Below are positions 51,196-62,424 of a stretch of DNA of 64,000 nt, one piece after another. The position numbers were made by a program, and so were the translations under genes. The DNA comes from Clostridia bacterium (GTDB taxonomy: Bacteria; Bacillota; Clostridia; Christensenellales; UBA3700): assembly GCA_029068165.1 (NCBI GenBank), contig JAIEDA010000004.1:1-64000 (forward strand), in the 5' to 3' direction. The notes beneath the pieces are model-generated. The model did no database searches. It had not been told where the DNA came from and was given only the letters and a program-made list of their open reading frames with translations. Within the stretch, counting starts at the first letter, position 1; each line of letters opens with the position of its first letter.

Positions 51196-51314
51196 TAGGG
51201 AATCATAACCTGCGCTTACCTAAATCCTACGATAGAATATCAATCTAAGTTTATTACAAATTGCGCGGCTCGCATTTGAGCGTAGCGAAAATCTTGGCGA
51301 ACTTATTCGCCAAC
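51196..51314 (+). repeat. Local direct repeat, copy 1
   Basis: tagggaatca...ctacgatagaatatcaatcta...gtttattacaaattgcgcgg...cttggcgaactt...cgccaac. Confidence 0.85.
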
Positions 51315-51413
51315 TTCCCGATGGAACCGTATAAATTTTCGTTCGCTCAGCCGAGCAATCTTTGATTGCGAAAGCCACGAGCGCAGCGAGTATTCACGAT
51401 GGAAAATCCGTTT

Positions 51414-51530
51414 TAGGGAATCAACCTGCGCGCTTACCCTCAAGCCTACGATAGAATATCAATCTACGTTTATTACAAATTGCGCGGTTCGCATTGAGCG
51501 AAGCGAAATCTTGGCGAACTTCTCGCCAAC
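51414..51530 (+). repeat. Local direct repeat, copy 2
   Basis: Near-identical to 51196-51314. Confidence 0.85.
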
Positions 51531-51550
51531 ATCTTGATAAAATGTACCTC

Positions 51551-52015
51551 TTACTTTGATTTAATATGAACATTCAGGCGGTAAATTATTATACTCTCAA
51601 CTGTACGGTAAACACAGTACACCGCCCAAATAATCCAAGTATATTGCCATTTCAATGTTATAAGACTAATAGTAACGTATAAAGCAGCCACAACAATAGC
51701 AATAACCCAATTCATAATTTTTCTATGTTTTGCTATCACCGTATCGCTTTTTATCAGCGCGGATTGAATATTTTGTTCCGAAATATCTTTATAATTTCCG
51801 TCGCTTATTCGTTCGCCGTTTAATATCTCATTTATGCTCACGTCGAACGTATTGGCAAGAATTTGCAACATTTCGACAGGCGGTAAATAATTACCGTTTT
51901 CCCATCGTGAAATAGTTTTATTTGTTACGCCGATTTGTATTCCTAATTCGTCTTGCGTTAGATTCTTTTCTTTCCTTAAGTTGGCTAAAAATACGCCGAT
52001 TTTTTGCATATCCAT
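51551..52015 (-). CDS. XRE-family regulator with C-terminal membrane segments
   Basis: LRKEKNLTQDELGIQIGVTNKTISRWENGNYLPP plus two hydrophobic helices. Confidence 0.88.
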   Translation of the reverse strand: MDMQKIGVFLANLRKEKNLTQDELGIQIGVTNKTISRWENGNYLPPVEMLQILANTFDVSINEILNGERISDGNYKDISEQNIQSALIKSDTVIAKHRKIMNWVIAIVVAALYVTISLITLKWQYTWIIWAVYCVYRTVESIIIYRLNVHIKSK

Positions 52016-52399
52016 AGTCTTTGCTCCTTGTTCTTGATATCGCTATTATAACATAAGAATATCAAAAACGATTGCCCATAAATAGCGAATTTGCAAGATG
52101 GAAAAGACTTTTGCGCCGCTTAGGCATCAAGATTGGTTATTATAAGCAAGTTTTGTGGGGAGATTCATCCAAAGGACTTGGTCATTTTAATAATCAATTA
52201 CGCCGTCAGCAATCAAATATCCATCCGTACATTAAAAACGCCCTAAGCGTGGCGCTTATTTGTAGATAAATAAAAATATTTAGAGTTTTTATTAAAACTA
52301 TAGATTTTTTATTTATTATATATTAAAATAGATATAGACGTAACCGACGAAATGAACACGAATAAATTCGTTGGGAATTAACAGTCAAAGGAGATTATT

Positions 52400-54157
52400 A
52401 TGAAACCAACGATTGGTATAAGACCTATCATAGACGGAAGATGGGGCGGAATACGAGAAGGACTTGAAGAGCAAACCCGCCGTATGGCTCAATCGGCAAA
52501 AAAACTTATAGAAAGCAATCTTTTCTATACCGACGGCACTCCGGTCCGCGCAGTCGTTTTTGACGGCACGATAGGCGGCGGATCTGAAGCCGCTAAGTGC
52601 AAGGAGTTTTTCGACACGCAAAACGTAGTCGGCACGCTTAGCGTTACTCCGTGTTGGTGCTACGGCTCGGAAACCATAGATCTCGATCCCTACACTGTCA
52701 AAGCGGTATGGGGACTAAACGCTACAGAACGTCCGGGCGCAGTTTATCTTGCCGCGGCAATGGCAATTCATACTCAAAGAGGTCTACCCGCTTTTGCTAT
52801 CTACGGAAAAGACGTACAGGATAAAGACGACGAAAATATACCCGACGACGTAAAAGAAAAGATTTTGCGTTTTGCAAAAGCCGCCATCGCAGTAGGCAGT
52901 ATGCGCAACAAAGCGTACGTCGGTCTTGGCAGCGTATCGATGGGCATAGGCGGCTCTTTCCTTGACGGAAATCTTATGCAAAAATACTTCGGTATTAGAG
53001 CCGAATGGGTGGATATGACGGAAATACTCCGCCGTATTCAGCTCGGCATATACGACAAAACCGAATACGAAAAAGAACTTGCTTGGATAAAAGTAAATTG
53101 CAAAGAAGGTATAGACACCAACGCAAATCCCAAATCGAGAGAAGAAAAGGATAAGCAGTGGGAGTTTATCGCCAAGATGACGCTCGTTATCAAAGACATT
53201 ATGATAGGCAATCCCAAGCTTAACGAAATTAATTGGCACGAAGAGGCTCTCGGCAGAAACGCTATACTCGGAGGCTTCCAAGGACAGCGTATGTGGACGG
53301 ATTGGCTACCCAACGCCGATTTCAGCGAAGCGATTCTCAATACGTCTTTCGATTGGAACGGCAAGAAAGAACCCCTTACTTTGGCTACCGAAAACGACAC
53401 TCTCAACGGTATGAGTATGCTCTTTGAAAAACTCCTTACCTATAGAGCCAGTATCTTTGCGGACGTACGCACGTTTTGGTCGCCCGAGTCCATCAAACGC
53501 GTAACCGGTTGGACTCCGACAGGAAAAGCGAAAGACGGCTTCATTCACCTTATCAACAGCGGCGCGGCAGCGCTCGACGGTACGGCTATGTCGAAAAACG
53601 ACAAGGGCGAAAACGTAATAAAACCTTGGTGGGAAATGACCAAAGCCGATATAGACGGCTGTATGTCCAAGATGGATTGGTGTCAAGCCAACTTAGGATA
53701 TTTCAGGGGCGGCGGTTTCAGTTCGCACTTCAAGACGGAGGCTGAAATGCCCGTAACTATGATGAGAATTAACGTCGTAGACGGACTCGGACCTGTAATC
53801 CAAATTGCCGAAGGCTATACGGCGACAGTCCCCGACAAAGTCCAAAAAATCCTTTGGGACAGGACTGACCCGACTTGGCCGAGCACTTGGTTCGTACCCC
53901 GTCTTACAGGCAAAGGCGCGTTCAAAGACGTGTATAGCGTTATGGCAAACTGGGGCGCAAATCACGGCGCGTTTACTTACGGTCACGTAGGCGCGGATAT
54001 TATTACGCTTGCTTCAATGTTGAGAATCCCCGTAAGTATGCACAACGTAGACGACGACAAAATCTTCCGTCCTCACTCTTGGACGGCGTTTGGCGTTGAA
54101 GACAAAGAGAGCGCGGACTATAGAGCTTGCGCAAACTACGGCGCGCTTTATAAATAG
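52400..54157 (+). CDS. fucI: L-fucose isomerase
   Basis: 585 aa; IGIRPIIDGRWGGIREGLE, VGLGSVSMGIGGSF; SD AAAGGAG. Confidence 0.93.
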   Translation: MKPTIGIRPIIDGRWGGIREGLEEQTRRMAQSAKKLIESNLFYTDGTPVRAVVFDGTIGGGSEAAKCKEFFDTQNVVGTLSVTPCWCYGSETIDLDPYTVKAVWGLNATERPGAVYLAAAMAIHTQRGLPAFAIYGKDVQDKDDENIPDDVKEKILRFAKAAIAVGSMRNKAYVGLGSVSMGIGGSFLDGNLMQKYFGIRAEWVDMTEILRRIQLGIYDKTEYEKELAWIKVNCKEGIDTNANPKSREEKDKQWEFIAKMTLVIKDIMIGNPKLNEINWHEEALGRNAILGGFQGQRMWTDWLPNADFSEAILNTSFDWNGKKEPLTLATENDTLNGMSMLFEKLLTYRASIFADVRTFWSPESIKRVTGWTPTGKAKDGFIHLINSGAAALDGTAMSKNDKGENVIKPWWEMTKADIDGCMSKMDWCQANLGYFRGGGFSSHFKTEAEMPVTMMRINVVDGLGPVIQIAEGYTATVPDKVQKILWDRTDPTWPSTWFVPRLTGKGAFKDVYSVMANWGANHGAFTYGHVGADIITLASMLRIPVSMHNVDDDKIFRPHSWTAFGVEDKESADYRACANYGALYK

Positions 54158-54228
54158 TAAATAAATATATCTATTATATACCGCTATTTAATATCGCCGT
54201 AAAACTAATATAGGAGAACGCTAACGCT

Positions 54229-55485
54229 ATGAATATTAAAACGCTGTCTATTAAAGAACAGGTTTTGCTGGCTATGAATAGAATTTATTCAAACGCTTTG
54301 ACGACCACGTCGGGCGGCAATATATCCGCGATTGACGAAAACGGACATATTTTTATTACGCCGAGCAGCATTGATAAAGGAACTTTGACGATTGACGATA
54401 TAGTCGAAGTACTCCCCGACGGAACTCGTATAGGCAAACACGCTCCGTCAATGGAACTTCCCTTCCATTCCAACGTTTATCGCCAACGCAAGGACGTCAA
54501 AGCCATCGTACACGCTCACGCTCCCGCGGCGGTTGCGTACGCCTGTATGCGAGTTGCGCCCAATCCGACCTGCGCACGAGTATACGAGGATAAACTTGGT
54601 AAAATCACGGGTTCTAGTTACGCCCTGCCTGGGTCGCTCAAGCTTGGAGATATAGTTATGCAAAGCTTCAAGGACGGATACAGCAGCGTAATGATGGACA
54701 ATCACGGCGCAACCGTAGGCGGCTCGGATATGCAACAGGCGCTTTCTATGTACGAAACGCTTGACTATCTTTGCAGGTCGCTTTTCCACGCTCAAACTTT
54801 AGGCGGCGCTAAATACATAAAAGATAAAATACCATTGAAATCCACGGCGTACCCCGTTGGAAAGATAGACGACGGGGATACTGCAAAGAAAGAGGAATTG
54901 ACCGCTTTTATAAAAAGAGCGTACAAGGGACTGCTGGTCGGAAGCGGTTGGGGCACTTTTGCAATAAGGGACGGAAACGGCATACTTTTCAACGCCGATT
55001 GCGACTCTCCCGACGATTTATCCTGCAGCGACATAGTAAGATACGAGAACGGCTATTTATTGGCAAACAAACCTTGCAAATATTTGGATTTGATATTGAA
55101 GATATTTGAAAAGACTCCCGAAGCGCAAAGCGTATTTATATCGATGCCGTCAGCGATTATGGGATTTGCTATGGCAAACGTAGAGTTTGACTCAAGGCTT
55201 ATACCCGAAAGCTACATAATGCTCAAAGACGTAAAGCGTTTGCCCTATTCGGCAATGAAAGATTACGACCTTATCGCAAGCTCTTTAACCCCGTCCAACC
55301 CCGTAGCCGTAATAGACAACGAGTGTATCATCACAATCGGAAAAAATACGCTCAAGGCTTTTGACAGGTTGGAAGTATGCGATTACTCCGCCCGTTCGGT
55401 ACTGCTCGCGAAATCAGTCGCAAAGATAACGCCTATTGACGAGGACCAAGTCAAAGAAATCAACGATAATTTCAACGGGTGGTAA
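54229..55485 (+). CDS. Class II aldolase (FucA-like) with duplicated domain
   Basis: TTSGGNIS, HAPSMELPFHSNVY, AIVHAHAP, DNHGA; second degenerate copy in the C-terminal half. Confidence 0.85.
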   Translation: MNIKTLSIKEQVLLAMNRIYSNALTTTSGGNISAIDENGHIFITPSSIDKGTLTIDDIVEVLPDGTRIGKHAPSMELPFHSNVYRQRKDVKAIVHAHAPAAVAYACMRVAPNPTCARVYEDKLGKITGSSYALPGSLKLGDIVMQSFKDGYSSVMMDNHGATVGGSDMQQALSMYETLDYLCRSLFHAQTLGGAKYIKDKIPLKSTAYPVGKIDDGDTAKKEELTAFIKRAYKGLLVGSGWGTFAIRDGNGILFNADCDSPDDLSCSDIVRYENGYLLANKPCKYLDLILKIFEKTPEAQSVFISMPSAIMGFAMANVEFDSRLIPESYIMLKDVKRLPYSAMKDYDLIASSLTPSNPVAVIDNECIITIGKNTLKAFDRLEVCDYSARSVLLAKSVAKITPIDEDQVKEINDNFNGW

Positions 55486-55487
55486 TT

Positions 55488-56861
55488 ATGGCAAAAAGCG
55501 TAAGAGTTCTTGCAATAGATTTGGGGGCGAGTTCGGGAAGAGGAATACTGTTTGAGCTGATAGACGGCAAGCTCAATCAAACCGTCGTTCATCGCTTCCC
55601 CAACGGACTTGTCGAGAGAAACGGCAAAAGTTATTGGGACTTGAATATGCTTTTTGAGCAAGTATTGAAAGCCGTCGCTATTGCTTGCAAGACAGGCAAA
55701 TTGGATAGCGTAGGCGTGGATTCTTGGGGCGTAGACTTCGGTTTCGTCGACAAAGACGGCGAAGTGATATGCGACGATTTCAGACACTACCGCGACCCCG
55801 CCAACTCTAGCGCAAGAAGATCTTTGGACGAAAAGACTAGACGAAAGCTCTTTGACGCGGCAGGCATATCGGACAACGATTTCAACACTACTTATCAACT
55901 TATCGCAAGAGCTAAAGAAAACTTCAATTATAAGAATATTAAATATATGCTTTTTACTCCCCAACTTCTCGGCTATATGCTGACGGGAGTAGCCGTAAGC
56001 GAACCTACGATTTCTTCTACGAGCGGATTCTATAGAAAGGACGTCGGCTTTGACGGCAGCTTTTTGGAAAAGCTGAATATTCCAAAATCCATACTCCCCG
56101 CAACTGTCGAAACCTGTTCCGTCATCGGAGATATAAAAGAGGATATAAAAGCAAAACTCGGAATAGATTATTACTTACCCGTCATAGCAACGCCCGGACA
56201 CGATACGGCTTGCGCGACGCTTGCAATACCGAGTGAAGAAAAAAGCCCTCTATTTTTGAGCAGCGGCACTTGGTCGCTTTTCGGCGCGCTTGAAGACTCG
56301 CCCGTAATAAACGACGCGGCTTGGAAAGGCGGTTATACCAACGAATTAGGCTGCGGCGGCAAGATAAGATTATTGCGTAATATTATGGGTATGTGGATAA
56401 TTCAAGAGTGTCGCCGTCAATGGGCGGAAGAAGGACTTGAACTAGATTATCCGCAAATAGTCGAACTCGCGCAAAAGAGCCCTGACAAGGGCGCGTATAT
56501 CGACGTCAACGACCCTTTGTTTGCCCAACCTCAAAATATGGCTGACAAGGTAAAGGAATTCGTCAAACAAAAACAAGGCATACTCCTCGAGAGCGTCGGC
56601 GAAATTGCGAAATGCGTATACGCTTCGCTTGCAAAAGCCTATAAAGAAGCTTACGACGGATTGACTGCTCTAACGGGAAAAACTTACGACAAACTCTATA
56701 TCGTAGGCGGCGGAGCAAACAACGCATATCTTAATAAAATGATTGCCGATACTTTGAATATAGAAGTCGTTGTAGGACCGTCTGAAGCAAGCGCGTTGGG
56801 CAACGCATTGGGACAGTTCGTCGGATTAGGGATAGAGCCAAATCAAATCCCCCGCGTATAG
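55488..56861 (+). CDS. FGGY-family carbohydrate kinase (rhamnulokinase/fuculokinase-like)
   Basis: LAIDLGASSGRGILFELID, VDSWGVDFGFVD, LYIVGGGANNAYLN. Confidence 0.9.
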   Translation: MAKSVRVLAIDLGASSGRGILFELIDGKLNQTVVHRFPNGLVERNGKSYWDLNMLFEQVLKAVAIACKTGKLDSVGVDSWGVDFGFVDKDGEVICDDFRHYRDPANSSARRSLDEKTRRKLFDAAGISDNDFNTTYQLIARAKENFNYKNIKYMLFTPQLLGYMLTGVAVSEPTISSTSGFYRKDVGFDGSFLEKLNIPKSILPATVETCSVIGDIKEDIKAKLGIDYYLPVIATPGHDTACATLAIPSEEKSPLFLSSGTWSLFGALEDSPVINDAAWKGGYTNELGCGGKIRLLRNIMGMWIIQECRRQWAEEGLELDYPQIVELAQKSPDKGAYIDVNDPLFAQPQNMADKVKEFVKQKQGILLESVGEIAKCVYASLAKAYKEAYDGLTALTGKTYDKLYIVGGGANNAYLNKMIADTLNIEVVVGPSEASALGNALGQFVGLGIEPNQIPRV

Positions 56862-57239
56862 CAAAGTTGAGATATTTCGACTTTGCTACGCTTCGCTCAA
56901 TATGACGATTAAATCCGTCATAATTCAAATTCTTCATTATAAGTTTGTCCAAGCGTCAAAAAATCATCATCTTTAGAATTTAATTCGCCGCCTTGGGCGT
57001 AATCGTAAGTTTTTTATTTTATAAAGAGATTGGTTTAAATCATTTCTTCTATTTCTCTCTCATAATCATACTCATACGATTTAATTTTTTTCATCATTTA
57101 TACTCTACACGCTTTGCCATAAGCTGTGCTTATATCCCATAGCATAAATTGCGAATTTAAGGTGGTATATTATTAGTTGACATTATCAATCGCCAATTTT
57201 ATACTTGATTTGTAAACAAAATTTACAAAAGGAGTTTTT

Positions 57240-59318
<2,079 letters not shown>

Positions 59319-59360
59319 TCTTACTTACGAAAAAAATTTTTATACTATAGGAGAAACAAA

Positions 59361-61181
59361 ATGTTAGACGAAGCAATCTATTCGCTAGTCGGCGACTACG
59401 CTTTCGGAATATGGTTTTTGATCGGCGCAGCTCTCGTATTCTTTATGCAATGCGGTTTTGCAATGGTCGAAACGGGTTTTACGAGAGCTAAGAACGCAGG
59501 CAACATCATAATGAAAAACCTTATGGACTTTTGTATAGGTACTGTCGTATTTATGCTGCTAGGTTTTTCGTTGCTCGTAGGTCAGGAAGCCGCAGGCGGC
59601 TTTATTGGCGTACCTACTATGGGACTGTTTACGGACTTTTCGAAGTTCGTTGAGGAATACGCGTCGAGTTTCGTATTCAACCTAGTATTTTGCGCAACAG
59701 CCGCTACTATCGTATCAGGCGCAATGGCTGAAAGAACCAAGTTCCTTTCGTACTGCGTATACTCGGCTATGATTTCATTGGTAGTATACCCCGTAGAAGC
59801 AGGTTGGGTATGGGGAGGCGGTTGGCTTGCAAGCGCAGGCTTTATCGACTTCGCAGGTTCGGCTTGTATACATATGGTAGGCGGTACGGCGGCTCTTATC
59901 GGAGCGCTGTTCTTGGGAGCGCGTATCGGTAAATACGAGAGAAACGCTCAAGGCAAGGTTACGAAAGTAAACGCTATTCAAGGTCACAGCCTTACGCTCG
60001 GCGCTCTCGGCGTGTTCATACTTTGGTTCGGTTGGTACGGCTTCAACGGCGCGGCTGCCGATTCCATCAACTCGCTTGCAAATATCTTCCTCACCACTAC
60101 GATAGCTCCTGCGATCGCGACCGTGGTATGTATGATATTCACTTGGATAAAAGACAAAAAGCCCGACGTATCAATGTGCTTAAACGCTTCGCTCGCAGGC
60201 TTAGTCGCAATCACCGCAGGATGTTATAGAGTGGACGCGCTCGGCGCGACGGCGATAGGCGCGGTAGCGGGTATCTTGGTAGTGCTTGTAGCCGAACTTC
60301 TTGATAAGAAACTCCATATCGACGACCCCGTAGGAGCGGTAGCAGTTCACTGCGCCAACGGAATTTGGGGCACGATAGCCGTAGGTTTGTTTGCTTGCGT
60401 AGACTTCCAAGCGGGAGCCGAAGGCGTCAACGAAGCCGGAAGACTGGTCGACAAAGCCGCTCTCGGTCTTTTCTACGGCGGCAACGGACACCTTCTTGGC
60501 ATACAGCTCGCAGGTATTCTCGCGATTATCGTTTGGACAGTTGTTTGGATGGTCGTCATATTCGGCGCTATCAAGTACTTGCCCGTTATGATCAAAGAAA
60601 AATGCGGACTTAAGAAAGCAATCAAAATTGGCAAAACTTGGAACGGACTTCGCGCTTCCGCCGAGGACGAAATCGTGGGTATGGATATCTCCGAACACGG
60701 ACTTGACAGCGCTTACGCCGACTTTCTCCCGACTGCTCCGTCGTATGACGGCGAGGTCGCAAGCGTAGACGTAACCGGCGTACAACCTGCAGACATCGAA
60801 CTTTCTTCGCAAGAAGTTGAAAGATACAGCAAAGTTACGATTATTACGGGACAGGATAAGTTTCTCTCGCTCAAAGACGCAATGGCTCAAATAGGAGTTA
60901 CGGGTATGACCGTATCCACGGTAATGGGCTGCGGCGCGCAAAGCGGAAAGACGGGACAGTACCGCGGCGTTAAAACCTCGATGCACCTGCTTCCCAAGAT
61001 TCAAGTAGACGTCGTCGTTTCCGAAGTCGATCCCAAACTCGTAGTCGCCGTAGCGCAAAAAGTTTTGGCGGACGGAAAATTCGGCGCAGGCAAGATATTC
61101 GTAAGCAATATCGAAAACGTAATGAGAGTTAGGACGGGAGAAACGGGCAAAGCCGCTCTTTCCAACGAAGCCGAGGAGTAA
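59361..61181 (+). CDS. Ammonium transporter fused to a C-terminal PII domain
   Basis: Amt core (MVETGFTRAKNAGNIIMKNLMDF, GGTAALIGALFLG) plus PII-like VTIITGQDKFLSLKDAMAQIGVTGMTVSTVMGCG...YRGVKTSMHLLPKIQVDVVV. Confidence 0.93.
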   Translation: MLDEAIYSLVGDYAFGIWFLIGAALVFFMQCGFAMVETGFTRAKNAGNIIMKNLMDFCIGTVVFMLLGFSLLVGQEAAGGFIGVPTMGLFTDFSKFVEEYASSFVFNLVFCATAATIVSGAMAERTKFLSYCVYSAMISLVVYPVEAGWVWGGGWLASAGFIDFAGSACIHMVGGTAALIGALFLGARIGKYERNAQGKVTKVNAIQGHSLTLGALGVFILWFGWYGFNGAAADSINSLANIFLTTTIAPAIATVVCMIFTWIKDKKPDVSMCLNASLAGLVAITAGCYRVDALGATAIGAVAGILVVLVAELLDKKLHIDDPVGAVAVHCANGIWGTIAVGLFACVDFQAGAEGVNEAGRLVDKAALGLFYGGNGHLLGIQLAGILAIIVWTVVWMVVIFGAIKYLPVMIKEKCGLKKAIKIGKTWNGLRASAEDEIVGMDISEHGLDSAYADFLPTAPSYDGEVASVDVTGVQPADIELSSQEVERYSKVTIITGQDKFLSLKDAMAQIGVTGMTVSTVMGCGAQSGKTGQYRGVKTSMHLLPKIQVDVVVSEVDPKLVVAVAQKVLADGKFGAGKIFVSNIENVMRVRTGETGKAALSNEAEE

Positions 61182-61229
61182 CGCAACTCAAAAACCAACT
61201 AATCACGAAGTTGATAAATACGCTTCCCA

Positions 61230-61257
61230 GCCGTATAGTAAGGTCTTACTATACGGC
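61230..61257. other. Perfect 13-bp inverted repeat between amt and gltB-like genes
   Basis: GCCGTATAGTAAG-GT-CTTACTATACGGC. Confidence 0.8.
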
Positions 61258-61296
61258 ATTTGGGCAAAATAAAAGATTAAAAATTAAGAGGAAAAT

Positions 61297-62424
61297 ATGT
61301 TCAACAGCAATCCAAACTACAATTCAAGCCCTTTTGAGGGCGAAGTCCGTATACCGTCGGGCTGCGCTGTCAGCGCAATCATCAATAGAAGCGGAAAACC
61401 TATGACGGGCGAAAAAATTATTCGCTCTATATCCACTATGCACGACCGCTCCAACGGACTTGGCGGCGGCTTCGCAGGCTACGGCATCTACCCCGACTAT
61501 AAGGAATATTACGCGTTCCACTTGTTTTTCAACGACTTTCAGGCGAAGAAAGCCACCGAAGATTTCATTATTACGCACTTTGAAATAGTCTACTCTTCGG
61601 AAATGAAAACGCGCAAAGTCAAAGGTATCGGCAACGAACCTCTCATATATCGATACTTTTTGTATCCCCTTTCCAAACGTCTTACCAACTCGCTTATGGA
61701 CGAAGAACAGTACGTGGTAAAGTGCGTAAATAAAATAAACGCCGAAATCAACGGAGCGTTCGTCTTTTCAAGCGGAAAGAATATGGGCATATTCAAGGGC
61801 GTCGGCTATCCTGAAGAGATTGGCAAGTTCTACCTTCTCGACGAAGAGTATCAAGGCTACGCTTGGACGGCGCACGGAAGATATCCAACCAACACTCCCG
61901 GTTGGTGGGGCGGCGCGCACCCGTTTGGGCTTTTGGACTACTCTATCGTCCACAACGGCGAAATATCTTCATACGACGCCAATAGACGTTATATCGAAAT
62001 GTTTGGATATAAATGCTCATTGCAAACGGATACCGAGGTAATAACCTATATTATCGACTACTTGATAAGAGTTAAAAAACTCACTTTGCAAGAGATTGCG
62101 AAAGTTATATCAGCTTCGTTTTGGAGCACTATCGAGGAAAAGAGCGAAGAGGAAAAACGCAAAGAAATATTCCTGCGGAAAGCTTTCCCGTCGCTGCTTA
62201 TCAATGGACCGTTTTCTATAATATTCGGATTTAGCGGCGGAATAATGGCTCTCAACGATAGACTTAAGCTGCGCTCTATGGTATGCGCGGAAAAGGGCGA
62301 CTTTGCCTTTATATCTTCCGAAGAATGCGGAATTAGAGTTATTGAACCAAAGCTTGACAAGATTTTCTCCCCGTCGGGCGGTCAACCCGTAATCTACACG
62401 CTTAAAGAAGGAGGTACGCTATAA
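61297..62424 (+). CDS. Glutamate synthase glutamine-amidotransferase subunit (split GltB)
   Basis: IPSGCAVSAIINRSG Ntn cysteine, AHGRYPTNTPGWWGGAHPFGLLDYSIVHNGEI. Confidence 0.88.
   Translation: MFNSNPNYNSSPFEGEVRIPSGCAVSAIINRSGKPMTGEKIIRSISTMHDRSNGLGGGFAGYGIYPDYKEYYAFHLFFNDFQAKKATEDFIITHFEIVYSSEMKTRKVKGIGNEPLIYRYFLYPLSKRLTNSLMDEEQYVVKCVNKINAEINGAFVFSSGKNMGIFKGVGYPEEIGKFYLLDEEYQGYAWTAHGRYPTNTPGWWGGAHPFGLLDYSIVHNGEISSYDANRRYIEMFGYKCSLQTDTEVITYIIDYLIRVKKLTLQEIAKVISASFWSTIEEKSEEEKRKEIFLRKAFPSLLINGPFSIIFGFSGGIMALNDRLKLRSMVCAEKGDFAFISSEECGIRVIEPKLDKIFSPSGGQPVIYTLKEGGTL

Noticed and set aside
52072-52269. 65-aa ORF between the XRE gene and fucI, considered as a transposase remnant
   Set aside because: No SD and no motif recognisable by eye; cannot be supported as coding.
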